Assembly (NCBI GenBank): GCA_036583965.1
Contig: JAZBQD010000018.1
Location: forward strand, 69,652,143-69,716,142
DNA length: 64,000 bases
DNA from: Prunella strophiata
Taxonomy: Eukaryota > Chordata > Aves > Passeriformes > Prunellidae
Direction of reading: 5' to 3'
The notes beneath the pieces were generated by a model. The model worked only from the letters and a program-made list of their open reading frames with translations, was not told where the DNA came from and did not search any database. The translations under genes were made by a program, and so were the position numbers. Shown here in pieces: positions 34,411 to 45,966 of this stretch. Position 1 is the first letter of the stretch. Each line of letters begins with the position of its first letter.

Positions 34411-37400
34411 TCCTGGAGGAGATGCCATGGAGCAGATCCCGTGGAGGGGATCCCATGGAGGAGATCCCATGGAGGAGATCCCATGGAGGAGATCCCATGG
34501 AGGGGATCCCATGGAGGAGATCCCATGGAGGGGATCCATGGAGGAGATCCCATGGAGGAGATCCCATGGAGGGGATCCCATGGAGGGGATCCCATAGGGG
34601 AGATGCCATGGAGGGGATCCCCCATGGAGGAGATGCCATGGAGGAGATCCCATGGAGGGGATCCCATGGAGGAGATCCCATGGAGGGGATCCCATGGAGG
34701 AGATCCCATGGAGGGGATCCCATGGAGGAGATGCCATGGAGGGGATCCCATGGAGGAGATCCCATGGTGGAGATCTCATGGAGGAGATGCCATGGAGGGG
34801 ATCCCTCATGGAGGAGCCCCCATGGGGGAGATCCCATGGAGGAGATCCCATGGAGGGGATCCCATGGAAGAGATCCCATGGAGGGGATCCCATGGCGGGG
34901 ATCCCATGGAGGAGATCCCATGGAGGAGATCCCATGGAGGAGCCCCTATGGAGGGAATCCCATGGGAGGATCCCATGGAGGAGATCCCATGGAGGGGATC
35001 CCCCATGGAGGAGATCCCATGGAGGAGATCCATGGAGGGGATCCCATGGAGGGGATCCCATGGAGGGGATCCCATGGAAGAGATCCCATGGAGGGGATCC
35101 CATGGAGGGGATCCCATGGAGGAGATCCCATGGAGGAGATCCCATGGAGGAGCCCCTATGGAGGGAATCCCATGGGAGGATCCCATGGAGGAGCCCCCAT
35201 GGAGGGGATGCCATGGGGGAGATTTCATGGAGGAGATCCCATGGAGAAGCTCTCATGGAGGGGATCCCATGGAAGAGATCCCATGGAGGAGATCCCATGT
35301 AGGGGATCCCATGGTAGAGATCCCATTGAGGAGCCCCCATGGAGGAGACCCCATGGAGGAGATCCCATGGAGGAGATCCATGGAGGGGATCCCATAGGGG
35401 AGATGCCATGGAGGGGATCCCATGGAGAGATCCCATGGAGGAGATCCCATGGAGGGGATCCCATGGAGGGGATCCCATGGAAGAGATCCCATGGAGGAGA
35501 TCCCATGGAGGGGATCCCATGGAAGAGATCCCATGGAGGGGATCCCATGGAGGAGATCCATGGAGGGGATCCCATGGAGAGATCCCATGGAGGAGATCCC
35601 ATGGAGGGGATCCCCCATGGAGGAGATCCCATGGAGGGGATCCCATGGAGGGGATCCATGGAGGAGATCCATGGAGGGGATCCCATGGAAGAGATCCCAT
35701 GGAGGGGATCCCATGGAGGAGATCCCATGGAGGAGATCCCATGGAGGAGCCCCTATGGAGGGAATCCCATGGGAGGATCCCATGGAGGAGATCCATGGAG
35801 GGGATCCCATGGAGGAGATCCATGGAGGGGATCCCATGGAAGAGATCCCATGGAGGGGATCCCATGGAGGGGATCCCATGGAGGGGATCCCATGGAGAGA
35901 TCCCATGGAGGGGATCCCATGGAGGGGATCCCATGGAGGGGATCCCATGGAGGGGATCCCATGGAAGAGATCCCATGGAGGAGATCCCATGGAGGGGATC
36001 CCATGGAGGGGATCCCATGGAAGAGATCCCATGGAGGGGATCCCATGGAGAGATCCCATGGAGGAGATCCATGGAGGGGATCCCATGGAAGAGATCCCAT
36101 GGAGGGGATCCCATGGAGAGATCCCATGGAGGGGATCCCATGGAGGGGATCCCATGGAGGGGATCCCATGGAGAGATCCCATGGAGGGGATCCCATGGAA
36201 GAGATCCCATGGAGGGGATCCCATGGAGAGATCCCATGGAGGGGATCCCATGGAGGAGATCCCATGGAGGAGATCCCATGGAGGGGATCCCATGGAGGGG
36301 ATCCCATGGAGGGGATCCCATGGAGGGGATCCCATGGAGGAGATCCCATGGAGGGGATCCCATGGAAGAGATCCCATGGAGGAGATCCCATGGAGGAGAT
36401 CCCATGGAGGGGATCCCATGGAAGAGATCCCATGGAGGAGATCCCATGGAGGGGATCCCATGGAGGGGATCCCATGGAGGGGATCCCATGGAAGAGATCC
36501 CATGGAGGAGATCCCATGGAGGAGATCCATGGAGGGGATCCCATGGAAGAGATCCCATGGAGGGGATCCCATGGAGGAGATCCCATGGAGGGGATCCCAT
36601 GGAAGAGATCCCATGGAGGGGATCCCATGGAAGAGATCCCATGGAGGGGATCCCATGGAAGAGATCCCATGGAGGGGATCCCATGGAGGGGATCCCATGG
36701 AGGGGATCCCATGGAGGAGATCCCATGGAGGGGATCCCATGGAGGAGATCCCATGGAGGGGATCCCATGGAGGAGATCCCATGGGGGAGATCCCATGGAG
36801 GAGATCCCATGGAGGAGATCCCATGGAGGGGATCCCATGGAAGAGATCCCATGGAGGGGATCCCATGGAAGAGATCCCATGGAGGAGATCCCATGGAGGG
36901 GATCCCATGGAGGAGATCCCATGGAGGGGATCCCATGGAAGAGATCCCATGGAGGGGATCCCATGGAAGAGATCCCATGGAGGAGATCCCATGGAGGAGA
37001 TCCCATGGAGGGGATCCCATGGAAGAGATCCCATGGAGGAGATCCATGGAGGGGATCCCATGGAGGAGATCCCATGGAGGAGATCCCATGGAGGAGATCC
37101 CATGGAGGGGATCCCATGGAAGAGATCCCATGGAGGAGATCCCATGGAGGAGATCCCATGGAGGGGATCCCATGGAAGAGATCCCATGGAGGGGATCCCA
37201 TGGAAGAGATCCCATGGAGGGGATCCCATGGAAGAGATCCCATGGAGGAGATCCCATGGAGGGGATCCCATGGAAGAGATCCCATGGAGGGGATCCCATG
37301 GAGGAGATCCATGGAGGGGATCCCATGGAGGAGATCCCATGGAGGGGATCCCATGGAGGGGATCCCATGGAAGAGATCCCATGGAGGGGATCCCATGGAA

Positions 37401-38447
37401 GAGATCCCATGGAGGGGATCCCATGGAGGAGATCCCATGGAGGAGATCCCATGGAGGAGATCCCATGGAGGGGATCCCATGGAAGAGATCCCATGGAGGG
37501 GATCCCATGGAAGAGATCCCATGGAGGAGATCCCATGGAGGAGATCCATGGAGGGGATCCCATGGAAGAGATCCCATGGAGGGGATCCCATGGAAGAGAT
37601 CCCATGGAGGAGATCCCATGGAGGGGATCCCATGGAAGAGATCCCATGGAGGGGATCCCATGGAAGAGATCCCATGGAGGGGATCCCATGGAAGAGATCC
37701 CATGGAGGGGATCCCATGGAAGAGATCCCATGGAGGAGATCCCATGGAGGGGATCCCATGGAAGAGATCCCATGGAGGAGATCCATGGAGGGGATCCCAT
37801 GGAAGAGATCCCATGGAGGAGATCCCATGGAGGGGATCCCATGGAAGAGATCCCATGGAGGGGATCCCATGGAAGAGATCCCATGGAGGGGATCCCATGG
37901 AAGAGATCCCATGGAGGAGATCCCATGGAGGGGATCCCATGGAAGAGATCCCATGGAGGAGATCCCATGGAGGGGATCCCATGGAAGAGATCCCATGGAG
38001 GAGATCCCATGGAGGAGATCCCATGGAGGGGATCCCATGGAGGGGATCCCATGGAAGAGATCCCATGGAGGGGATCCCATGGAAGAGATCCCATGGAGGG
38101 GATCCCATGGAAGAGATCCCATGGAGGAGATCCCATGGAGGGGATCCCATGGAGGGGATCCCATGGAAGAGATCCCATGGAGGAGATCCCATGGAGGGGA
38201 TCCCATGGAGGAGATCCCATGGAGGAGATCCCATGGAGGAGATCCCATGGAGGGGATCCCATGGAAGAGATCCCATGGAGGGGATCCCATGGAGGAGATC
38301 CCATGGAGGAGATCCCATGGAGGAGATCCCATGGAGGGGATCCCATGGAAGAGATCCCATGGAGGAGATCCCATGGAGGGGATCCCATGGAAGAGATCCC
38401 ATGGAGGAGATCCCATGGAGGGGATCCCATGGAGGGGATCCCATGGA
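34411..38447. repeat. 4.0-kb minisatellite, 15-bp unit, about 270 copies
   Basis: The unit is gatcccatggaggag, with the last three or four bases varying between ggag, gggg and gaag. A minority of units have 14 or 17 bases (gatccatgg, gatcccccatgg). Each unit contains the palindromes CCATGG and GGATCC or GGGATCCC. The unit length is a multiple of three and none of the six frames gives a stop, so both strands stay open for over 1000 codons (periodic peptides such as DPMEE, IPWRR and SHGGD, or GSPPW on the minus strand). These are not genes. The right end stops abruptly in a CR1 fragment. Confidence 0.98.
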
Positions 38448-38570
38448 GGCCTTCCCTTCTCCAGGGGAACATTCCCAGCTCTCCTAGCCTGCCTCCAGCT
38501 CCCTGATGTCCCCTGGGCTCTCTCCAGCAGCTCCAGATCCTTTTCCTGAGGACTCCAAAGCTGGATTGGA
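38448..38570 (-). mobile_element. CR1 internal fragment at the right edge of the 15-bp array
   Basis: 'ccttcccttctccaggggaa', 'cattcccagctctcctagcc' and 'ctctccagcagctcc' match the internal part of neighbouring CR1 copies; its 3' part is replaced by the array. Confidence 0.8.
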
Positions 38571-39607
38571 TCTGATCCATGGCTGGTGGCAGCAGTGGAG
38601 TTTTAGGGACAATTCCTGTTTGTGTCACCTGCAGTTCCCCCCTGCTCTGTGCCCTGCCCTGGAGCCTCTGTGGGTTCTGTGTCCTGTCCTGTCCCTCTGC
38701 CCCAGCTCACCCATGGGTTCCCATCAATGGGACTCTGGGATGGTTCCCAAATCCCCAGATTTGGCTCCTCTGGAATTCCTGGTGTTCCAGGCTGGAGGGT
38801 TTTCACCCTCACCAAGGGACAGAACCTGTGTTCATATCCTGCTTTTTCACCAAAACCCACCAAGGAGCTGAGACCCAAACCCTCTTATCCCAAATTAACC
38901 CTCCCATCCCAAATTAACCCTCCTGTTCCAAAATAACCCTCCTATCCCAAATGAACCCTCCTATCCCAAATGAACCCTCCTATCCCAAATTAACCCTTGT
39001 ATCCCAAACTAACTCTCATATCCCAAATTATCCAAACCCAGAGCAAAGCTTCCCTAAACTCTGAGCCATCCCTGTGCTGGTGGCAGCCAGGGCTGCAGGT
39101 TTCCATGGAAACTTTGCCTTCCAGGGGTTAAATGAGCTGCAGGGATTGTTTAACCCCACTTGCAGGAGGGTTTTGGGTGTTTCCAGAGCCCTGCCCTGCT
39201 CCCAGCTCTGGGAACATGCCTGCTGCAGGATTTGGGAATGAGGTTGGGAGGCTGATGTTGTGTGGACTGGGAAATTTTGGGATGAGATGAATAAATCCTT
39301 TGTTCTGGAAATCAAGAGGAGTAAAACCCCAAGACTGGGCTGGAGGGGGTGTCAGGGGAGCCATCAGTCCTGGCCTGGGGCAGCCTGAGCTCCTGTGGCA
39401 TCAGCACATCCCAAAAACCTGGGATTTATGGATTGTTGGGAGCACTGGCAGTGCAGCTCTGGCTCAGGAAATGCAGGCACTTCTTCAGTGCTAAAGGTGA
39501 ATTTTTAGATGTGTCTGGATATTGAAATATCAGATAAACACCTGAATTTGTGAATGTGAGACAAGGTCATTGTGTGATGTGTTAATCCAGGAATGAGGAG
39601 AATTTAA
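38571..39607. other. Unassigned intron sequence with the 19-bp array
   Basis: Nothing else recognised. Confidence 0.6.
38879..39033. repeat. Minisatellite, 19-bp unit, about 8 copies
   Basis: The unit is ccctcctatcccaaatgaa, with variants aaattaa and aaaataa. It lies 430 bases after the 15-bp array and 2 kb before the 28-bp array, with which it shares a 'cccaaat' core. Confidence 0.93.
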
Positions 39608-39985
39608 TGGAATCCTGGAATGGATTGGGATGGAAGGGACCTTAAAAACCATCAGTTCCACCCCTGCCATGAGCAGGGGCACCTCCCACTGTCCCAGGTG
39701 GGATCCAACCTGGCCTTGGGCACTGCCAGGGATCCAGGGGCAGCCACAGCAAAGCTGGCAATTCCAGCCCAGCCCCTCCCCACCCTCCCACACAGCAATT
39801 CCCAATTCCCAAGATCCCAGCCCAATCTCCCCTTTCCCAGTGGGAGCCATTCCCTGGCTCCTGTCCCTCTGTCCCTCTGTCCCTTGTCCCCAGTCCCTCT
39901 GCAGCTCTCCTGGAGCCCCTCCAGGCCCTGCCAGGGGCTCTGAGGATTCCCTGGATTTTTCCCTTCTCCAGGGGAGCATTCCCAG
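39608..39985 (-). mobile_element. CR1 LINE fragment
   Basis: 'ggaatggattgggatggaag' to 'ccaggggagcattcccagc', including a duplicated 'ctgtccctctgtccctctgt' and the variant 'gattccctggatttttcc' shared with 20.76 kb. Confidence 0.9.
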
Positions 39986-40711
39986 CTGAAATGGGGGATC
40001 CCAGGATCCCAGACTGGTTTGGGAGAGGAGGGACCTTAAAGCCCATCCTGAGGTGATCCAGGATGGGATTCCCACATCTGCACCTCCAGTTCCTGCCTCT
40101 GGAGCTGCTCTTGGAGCAGCCGTGGGAGGGTGGGAGTGTCCCTGGCCATGGCAGGACTGCCATAGGATGGGATTTTGTGGGATAAACTCCTCCGTGAGGT
40201 GGAACTGGAGTGAAGGAATCTCCTTCATGCAAGGAAAACCAGATCTCAGCACTGCAGATATTCCTGGCTGGAGCTGAAATGAGGGATCCCAGGATCCCAG
40301 GCTGGTTTGGGATGGGAGGGACTTTGAGGCATATCCCATTGGGATGGACACTTCCACCATCCCTGGGCTGCTCCAAAAGCAGCTCCAGAGGCAGGAGCTG
40401 GAGGTGCAGATGTGGGAATCCCATCTTGGATCACCTCAGAGTCCCTCCATTAGGATCCTTCCCATCCCGAACCAGTCTGGGGTCCTGGGATCCCTCATTT
40501 GAGCTCCAACCAGGAACCTCTGCAGTGCCAAGATCTGATTTTCCTTGCGTGGAGGAAGATTCTTTTACTCCAGTTCCACGTCAGAGAGGAGTTTATCCCA
40601 CAAAATCCTGCGGGTGCAGATGTGGGAATCCCATCCTGGATCACCTCAGGATGGGCTTTAAGGTCCCTCCCATCCCAAACCAGTTTGGAATCCTGGGATC
40701 CCCCATTTCAG
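39986..40711. repeat. Nested inverted/direct repeat complex of CR1-end-like modules
   Basis: The outer arms 39986-40084 and 40613-40711 (99 bases each) are near-perfect reverse complements with only a few mismatches. A second pair, 40170-40321 and 40450-40609, lies inside. A third, 40050-40123, pairs with 40366-40437. The modules carry 'ggatcccaggatccca', 'ctggtttgggatgggaggga' and 'ggtgatccaggatgggattc', resembling a CR1 3' end, and occur twice in each orientation. It starts exactly where the CR1 fragment at 39608-39985 stops. Confidence 0.88.
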
Positions 40712-41090
40712 CTCCAGCCCCCAGGACTGATTTCCCTGCACCCTGCCATCCTTTAACAGCTCCATTTCCACCTCACAGAGGCAGTTCCTCCCCAATCCCA
40801 GTTTTCCCTCCCCATCCCTGCTGAGGAGTCTCCAGGACCCTGCCCGGGGCACTTTGGGGTTGGGAATCCTCCCTGAGCCCCGAGCTGCCCTTTCCTCATC
40901 CCAGCTCCCTGCCAGCCTCATTAAAACCCCAAAACAAAAACATTCCCAGGGCTGTCCATGGGGCCTTTCATCCCTGCCCCTTTTCCTGCCCCATGCCAAC
41001 AGCACGCTCCCTTTTTCCCGGGATTTGGGGTGCCAGGGCTTTCAGGCCAGGCCAAGGAGTGCAAAGGGAACATCTCCAAAGGACACAAAA
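40712..41090. other. Spacer between inverted-repeat complex and 28-bp array
   Basis: C-rich unique sequence; nothing recognised. Confidence 0.6.
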
Positions 41091-43938
41091 TGCAAATTCC
41101 CCCTCTGATCCCACCATTCCCAAATTCCCCCCTCTGATCCCTCCCTTCCCAAATCCCCCCTCTGATCCCCCCCATCCCAAATCCCCCCTCTGATCCCCCC
41201 CATCCCAAATTCCCCCTCTGATCCCACCCATCCCAAATTCCCCCTCTGATCCCACTTTTCCCAAATCCCCCCTCTGATCCCACTTTTCCCAAATTCCCCC
41301 TCTGATCCCACCCTCCCAAATTCCCCCTCTGATCCCACCCATCCAAATTCCCCCCCTGATCCCACTTTTCCCAAATCCCCCTCTGATCCCCTTTTCCCAA
41401 ATCCCCCCTCTGATCCCCCCTTCCCAAATCCCCCCTCTGATCCCCCCCATCCCAAATTCCCCCTCTGATCCACTTTTCCCAAATTCCCCCTCTGATCCAC
41501 TTTTCCCAAATCTCCCCTCTGATCCCACTTTTCCCAAATTCCCCCTCTGATCCCACCCTTCCCAAATTCCCCCTCTGATCCCACTTTTCCCAAATCCCCC
41601 CTCTGATCCCACTTTTCCCAAATTCCCCCTCTGATTCCCACTTTTCCCAAATCCCCCCTCTGATCCACTTTTCCCAAATCCCCCCTCTGATCCCACTTTT
41701 CCCAAATTCCCCCTCTGATCCCACCATTCCCAAATTCCCCCTCTGATCCACTTTTCCCAAATTCCCCCTCTGATCCCACTTTTCCCAAATCCCCCCTCTG
41801 ATCCCACTTTTCCCAAATCCCCCCTCTGATCCCACTTTTCCCAAATTCCCCCTCTGATCCCACTTTTCCCAAATCCCCCCTCTGATCCCACTTTTCCCAA
41901 ATTCCCCCTCTGATCCCACTTTTCCCAAATCCCCCCTCTGATCCCACTTTTCCCAAATTCCCCCTCTGATCCCACCTTTTCCCAAATTCCCCCTCTGATC
42001 CCACTTTGGCCCAAATCCCCCCTCTGATCCACCTCTGATCCACTTTTCCCAAATTCCCCCTCTGATCCACTTTTCCCAAATTCCCCCTCTGATCCACTTT
42101 TCCCAAATCCCCCCTCTGATCCACTTTTCCCAAATCCCCCCTCTGATCCCACTTTTCCCAAATTCCCCCTCTGATCCCACTTTTCCCAAATCCCCCCTCT
42201 GATCCCACTTTTCCCAAATCCCCCCTCTGATCCACTTTTCCCAAATCCCCCCTCTGATCCCACTTTTCCCAAATCCCCCCTCTGATCCACTTTTCCCAAA
42301 TCCCCCCTCTGATCCACTTTTCCCAAATCCCCCCTCTGATCCCACTTTTCCCAAATTCCCCCTCTGATCCACTTTTCCCAAATCCCCCCTCTGATCCACT
42401 TTTCCCAAATTCCCCCTCTGATCCCACTTTTCCCAAATCCCCCCTCTGATCCACTTTTCCCAAATCCCCCCTCTGATCCACTTTTCCCAAATTCCCCCTC
42501 TGATCCCACTTTTCCCAAATCCCCCCTCTGATCCCACTTTTCCCAAATTCCCCCTCTGATCCCACTTTTCCCAAATCCCCCCTCTGATCCACTTTTCCCA
42601 AATTCCCCCTCTGATCCCACTTTTCCCAAATTCCCCCTCTGATCCCACTTTTCCCAAATTCCCCCTCTGATCCCACTTTTCCCAAATCCCCCCTCTGATC
42701 CACTTTTCCCAAATTCCCCCTCTGATCCCACTTTTCCCAAATTCCCCCTCTGATCCCACTTTTCCCAAATTCCCCCTCTGATCCCACTTTTCCCAAATCC
42801 CCCCTCTGATCCACTTTTCCCAAATCCCCCCTCTGATCCACTTTTCCCAAATTCCCCCTCTGATCCCACTTTTCCCAAATTCCCCCTCTGATCCCACTTT
42901 TCCCAAATTCCCCCTCTGATCCCACTTTTCCCAAATTCCCCCTCTGATCCCACTTTTCCCAAATCCCCCCTCTGATCCCACTTTTCCCAAATCCCCCCTC
43001 TGATCCCACTTTTCCCAAATTCCCCCTCTGATCCCACTTTTCCCAAATTCCCCCTCTCATCCCACTTTTCCCAAATTCCCCCTCTGATCCCACTTTTCCC
43101 AAATTCCCCCTCTGATCCCACTTTTCCCAAATTCCCCCTCTGATCCCACTTTTCCCAAATTCCCCCTCTGATCCCACTTTTCCCAAATCCCCCCTCTGAT
43201 CCACTTTTCCCAAATTCCCCCTCTGATCCCACTTTTCCCAAATCCCCCCTCTGATCCCACTTTTCCCAAATCCCCCCTCTGATCCACTTTTCCCAAATTC
43301 CCCCTCTGATCCCACTTTTCCCAAATTCCCCCTCTGATCCCACTTTTCCCAAATCCCCCCTCTGATCCCACTTTTCCCAAATTCCCCCTCTGATCCACTT
43401 TTCCCAAATTCCCCCTCTGATCCACTTTTCCCAAATCCCCCCTCTGATCCACTTTTCCCAAATCCCCCCTCTGATCCCACTTTTCCCAAATTCCCCCTCT
43501 GATCCCACTTTTCCCAAATTCCCCCTCTGATCCCACTTTTCCCAAATTCCCCCTCTGATCCCACTTTTCCCAAATTCCCCCTCTGATCCCACTTTTCCCA
43601 AATTCCCCCTCTGATCCCACTTTTCCCAAATTCCCCCTCTGATCCCACTTTTCCCAAATTCCCCCTCTGATCCCACTTTTCCCAAATCCCCCCTCTGATC
43701 CCACTTTTCCCAAATCCCCCCTCTGATCCCACCTTTCCCAAATTCCCCCTCTGATCCCACTTTTCCCAAATCCCCCCTCTGATCCCACTTTTCCCAAATT
43801 CCCCCTCTGATCCCACTTTTCCCAAATTCCCCCTCTGATCCACTTTTCCCAAATTCCCCCTCTGATCCCACTTTTCCCAAATTCCCCCTCTGATCCCACT
43901 TTTCCCAAATTCCCCCTCTGATCCCACTTTTCCCAAAT
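41091..43938. repeat. 2.85-kb minisatellite, 28-bp unit, about 100 copies
   Basis: The unit combines 'tgatcccacttttcccaaa' with 'ttccccctc'. Common variants lose one C (tgatccac) or swap T for C (aaatcccccc). The first ~500 bases are more degenerate (ccacccatcccaaat, ccccttcccaaat), while the right two thirds are highly uniform. The plus strand has almost no G, so the minus strand carries three G-runs per unit. The unit length is not a multiple of three, so each minus-strand frame cycles through all phases and stays open for up to about 1000 codons. It is not coding. Confidence 0.98.
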
Positions 43939-44067
43939 TGGGCATTTTCCTGCTTCTGAGCCCTGAAAAAATCAGAATATTTGGGGAGATCCCAGGAGTT
44001 AAATGGATTTTTCCACACCTGGAATCTTGGCTTTGCCCTGGACTTGCTGGTGTTGGAGCTTCTCTCA

Positions 44068-45625
44068 CCTAGAAATGTTATTTTGGAGTGATAAACTTAT
44101 TTAAATGTGTTTTTTTTTAAATATAGTTTCATTCACCTAAATGAGATTTTTTAGAGTGGAATTTATTTAAATCTGATTTTTTTTATCTACACTTGCCTAA
44201 AAGTGTTTTTTTTTTTGGAGTTGCTCCAAAATCTCATGTAGATGTGATTTTTTAATAATTTCATTTGCCTAAATGTGATTTTTGAGTGTGGTATTTCTTT
44301 ATATTTGAATTTTTTAGAGTTGTACTCACCTAAAAGAGTTTTTTTGGAGTGACACTTATTTAATATTAGCATTTTTTAGATCTACGCTCACCTAAAAGTG
44401 ATTTTTTTGGAGTTACACTGATCTAGATGTGATTTTTTTATAGTTTAATTCACCTAAATTTGATTTCTTAGAGTGACAATTATTTATATGAGATTTTTTA
44501 GAGCTGAACTCACCTAAATATGAATTTTTAGAGTGGAATTTATTTATATTTGAATTTTTTAGATCTACACTCACCTAAAAGTGATATTTTTTTAGAGTTA
44601 CACTGATTTAGATGTGATTTTTTAGAGTTTCATTTTCCTAAATGTGATTTTTTTAGAGTGACTTTCATTTATATTTGATTTTTTTTAGGATTTCACTTCT
44701 CTCCATGTGATATTTTAGTGTTTCACTTTCTCAAATTTAATTTTTTTTTTCGTTATCCTTATTTATCCATGGAATTTTCATGAGCTACACTCACCTGGAT
44801 GGGATTTTTTGGACTGACACTTATTTAAATTTAATTTTTTTAGCGCTACACTCCCCTAAATGTGATTTTTTTTGGAGTGACTTTCATTTATCTTTGTTTT
44901 TTAGGATTTTAGGATTAGGCACAGTTGCCTGTCTGTGATATTTTAGAATTCCACATACCCATATTTAAATTTTTTGCAGTTCTTCTTACTTATAAATTAA
45001 ATTTTTGTGTTGCATTCAGCTAGATGGCATTTTTTAGAGTGTCACTTATTTAAATTTGATTTTTTTAATAGTTTCATTCACCTAAATGTGATTTTTTGGA
45101 GTGACAAACTCATTTAAGTGTGATTTTTTTAGGATTTCAGTTGTCTCTCTGTGATATTTTAGAATTCCACTTACCCATCTTTAAATTTTTTGCAGTTCTT
45201 CTAATTTATAAATGAAATTTTTATGACTTGCATTCAGCTAGATGGGATTTTTTAGTGACACTTATTTAAATTTGATTTTATTTATAGTTTCATTCACCTA
45301 AATGTGATTTTTTTGGAGTGACAAATTCATTTAAGTGTGATTTTTTTGGGATTTCAGTTGTCTGTCTGTGATATTTTAGAATTCCACTTACCCATATTTA
45401 AATTTTTTGCAGTTCTTCTTATTTATAAATGAAATTTTTATGACTTGCATTCAGCTAGATGGCATTTTTTAGTGACACTTATTTAAATTTGATTTTTTTT
45501 CATTCACCTAAATGTGATTTTTTAGGGCGACAAACTCATTTAAATGTGATTTTTTTTAGGGTTTCACGTGTCTCTCTGTGATATTTTAATGCTCTACTTA
45601 CCCATAATTAAATTTTTTGCAGTTT
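44068..45625. repeat. AT-rich degenerate tandem repeat with ~215-bp higher-order period
   Basis: The basic motif is 'cacctaaatgtgatttttt' plus 'agagtgacacttatttaaa', repeated about every 60-80 bases. In the right half a higher-order unit of roughly 210-220 bases is clear, marked by 'gtgatattttagaattcca' near 44936, 45158, 45367 and (diverged) 45575. Runs of T followed by AG recur throughout. It ends about 70 bases before the exon at 45692. Confidence 0.93.
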
Positions 45626-45691
45626 TACTTCCTCCTCCATGGATTTTTGGTGAGTTTCCTCTGTTTTTCATGGATTTTTCTCCCTTTTTAG

Positions 45692-45760
45692 GTGCCTGGA
45701 GCCCAGGATTTGGTGGATTTCTCCCCGGTCTATCGATGCCTCCACATCTACTCCGTCCTG
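45692..45760 (+). CDS. EXOC6B: EXOC6B internal exon (start of conserved Sec15 region)
   Basis: This exon has 23 codons in phase 0, with acceptor tttttctccctttttag and a strong GTGAGT donor. It reads VPGA followed by QDLVDFSPVYRCLHIYSVL. The second part is shared by the Sec15 paralogues EXOC6 and EXOC6B; the VPGA lead-in is the EXOC6B form as I recall it. It follows in frame from the exon at 33470-33646, giving EEEE-VPGAQDLV across the junction. The next coding exon should begin with a segment like GARETFENYY. I could not find it downstream, so it lies outside the window or, less likely, in the 500-base gap. The exon sits about 70 bases after the end of an AT-rich tandem repeat full of T-run/AG pairs that could act as decoy acceptors. 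Both exons are intact, with no frameshift or stop. Confidence 0.95.
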
Positions 45761-45966
45761 GTGAGTGAATTTGGGATTTTCCTGCTTTGAGGAATTCCAT
45801 GGATCTGCTCCTCCCTCCTTCATCCCTGAGGGAGCACAAAGCCAGGGATGGATGGATTTGGGGAAAATCTGTGGAATTCCTTCATGCAGGGCACGGAAAT
45901 GCAAAGGGAATTTTCTCCTGCTGTCCCAAATCCAGAATTTTTCATGTGTTTGTATTTCTTACTTGT

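Larger units (their letters stand above)
33647..45691 (+). other. EXOC6B: EXOC6B complete intron dominated by tandem repeats
   Basis: This 12,045-base intron runs from GTAAAC to TTTTTAG. Four tandem blocks (15-bp, 19-bp, 28-bp and AT-rich units) add up to about 8.6 kb, roughly 71% of its length. The rest is CR1 fragments, a nested inverted repeat and about 2 kb of unassigned sequence. Confidence 0.93.

Noticed and set aside
34252..38628. Open frames of 1000-1458 codons on both strands
   Set aside because: Produced by a stop-free 15-bp tandem unit open in all six frames; no start context, splice sites or non-repetitive sequence.
40921..44068. Minus-strand open frames of 689-1016 codons with Gly/Lys/Glu-rich periodic peptides
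   Set aside because: Arise from a stop-free 28-bp repeat cycling through three frames.
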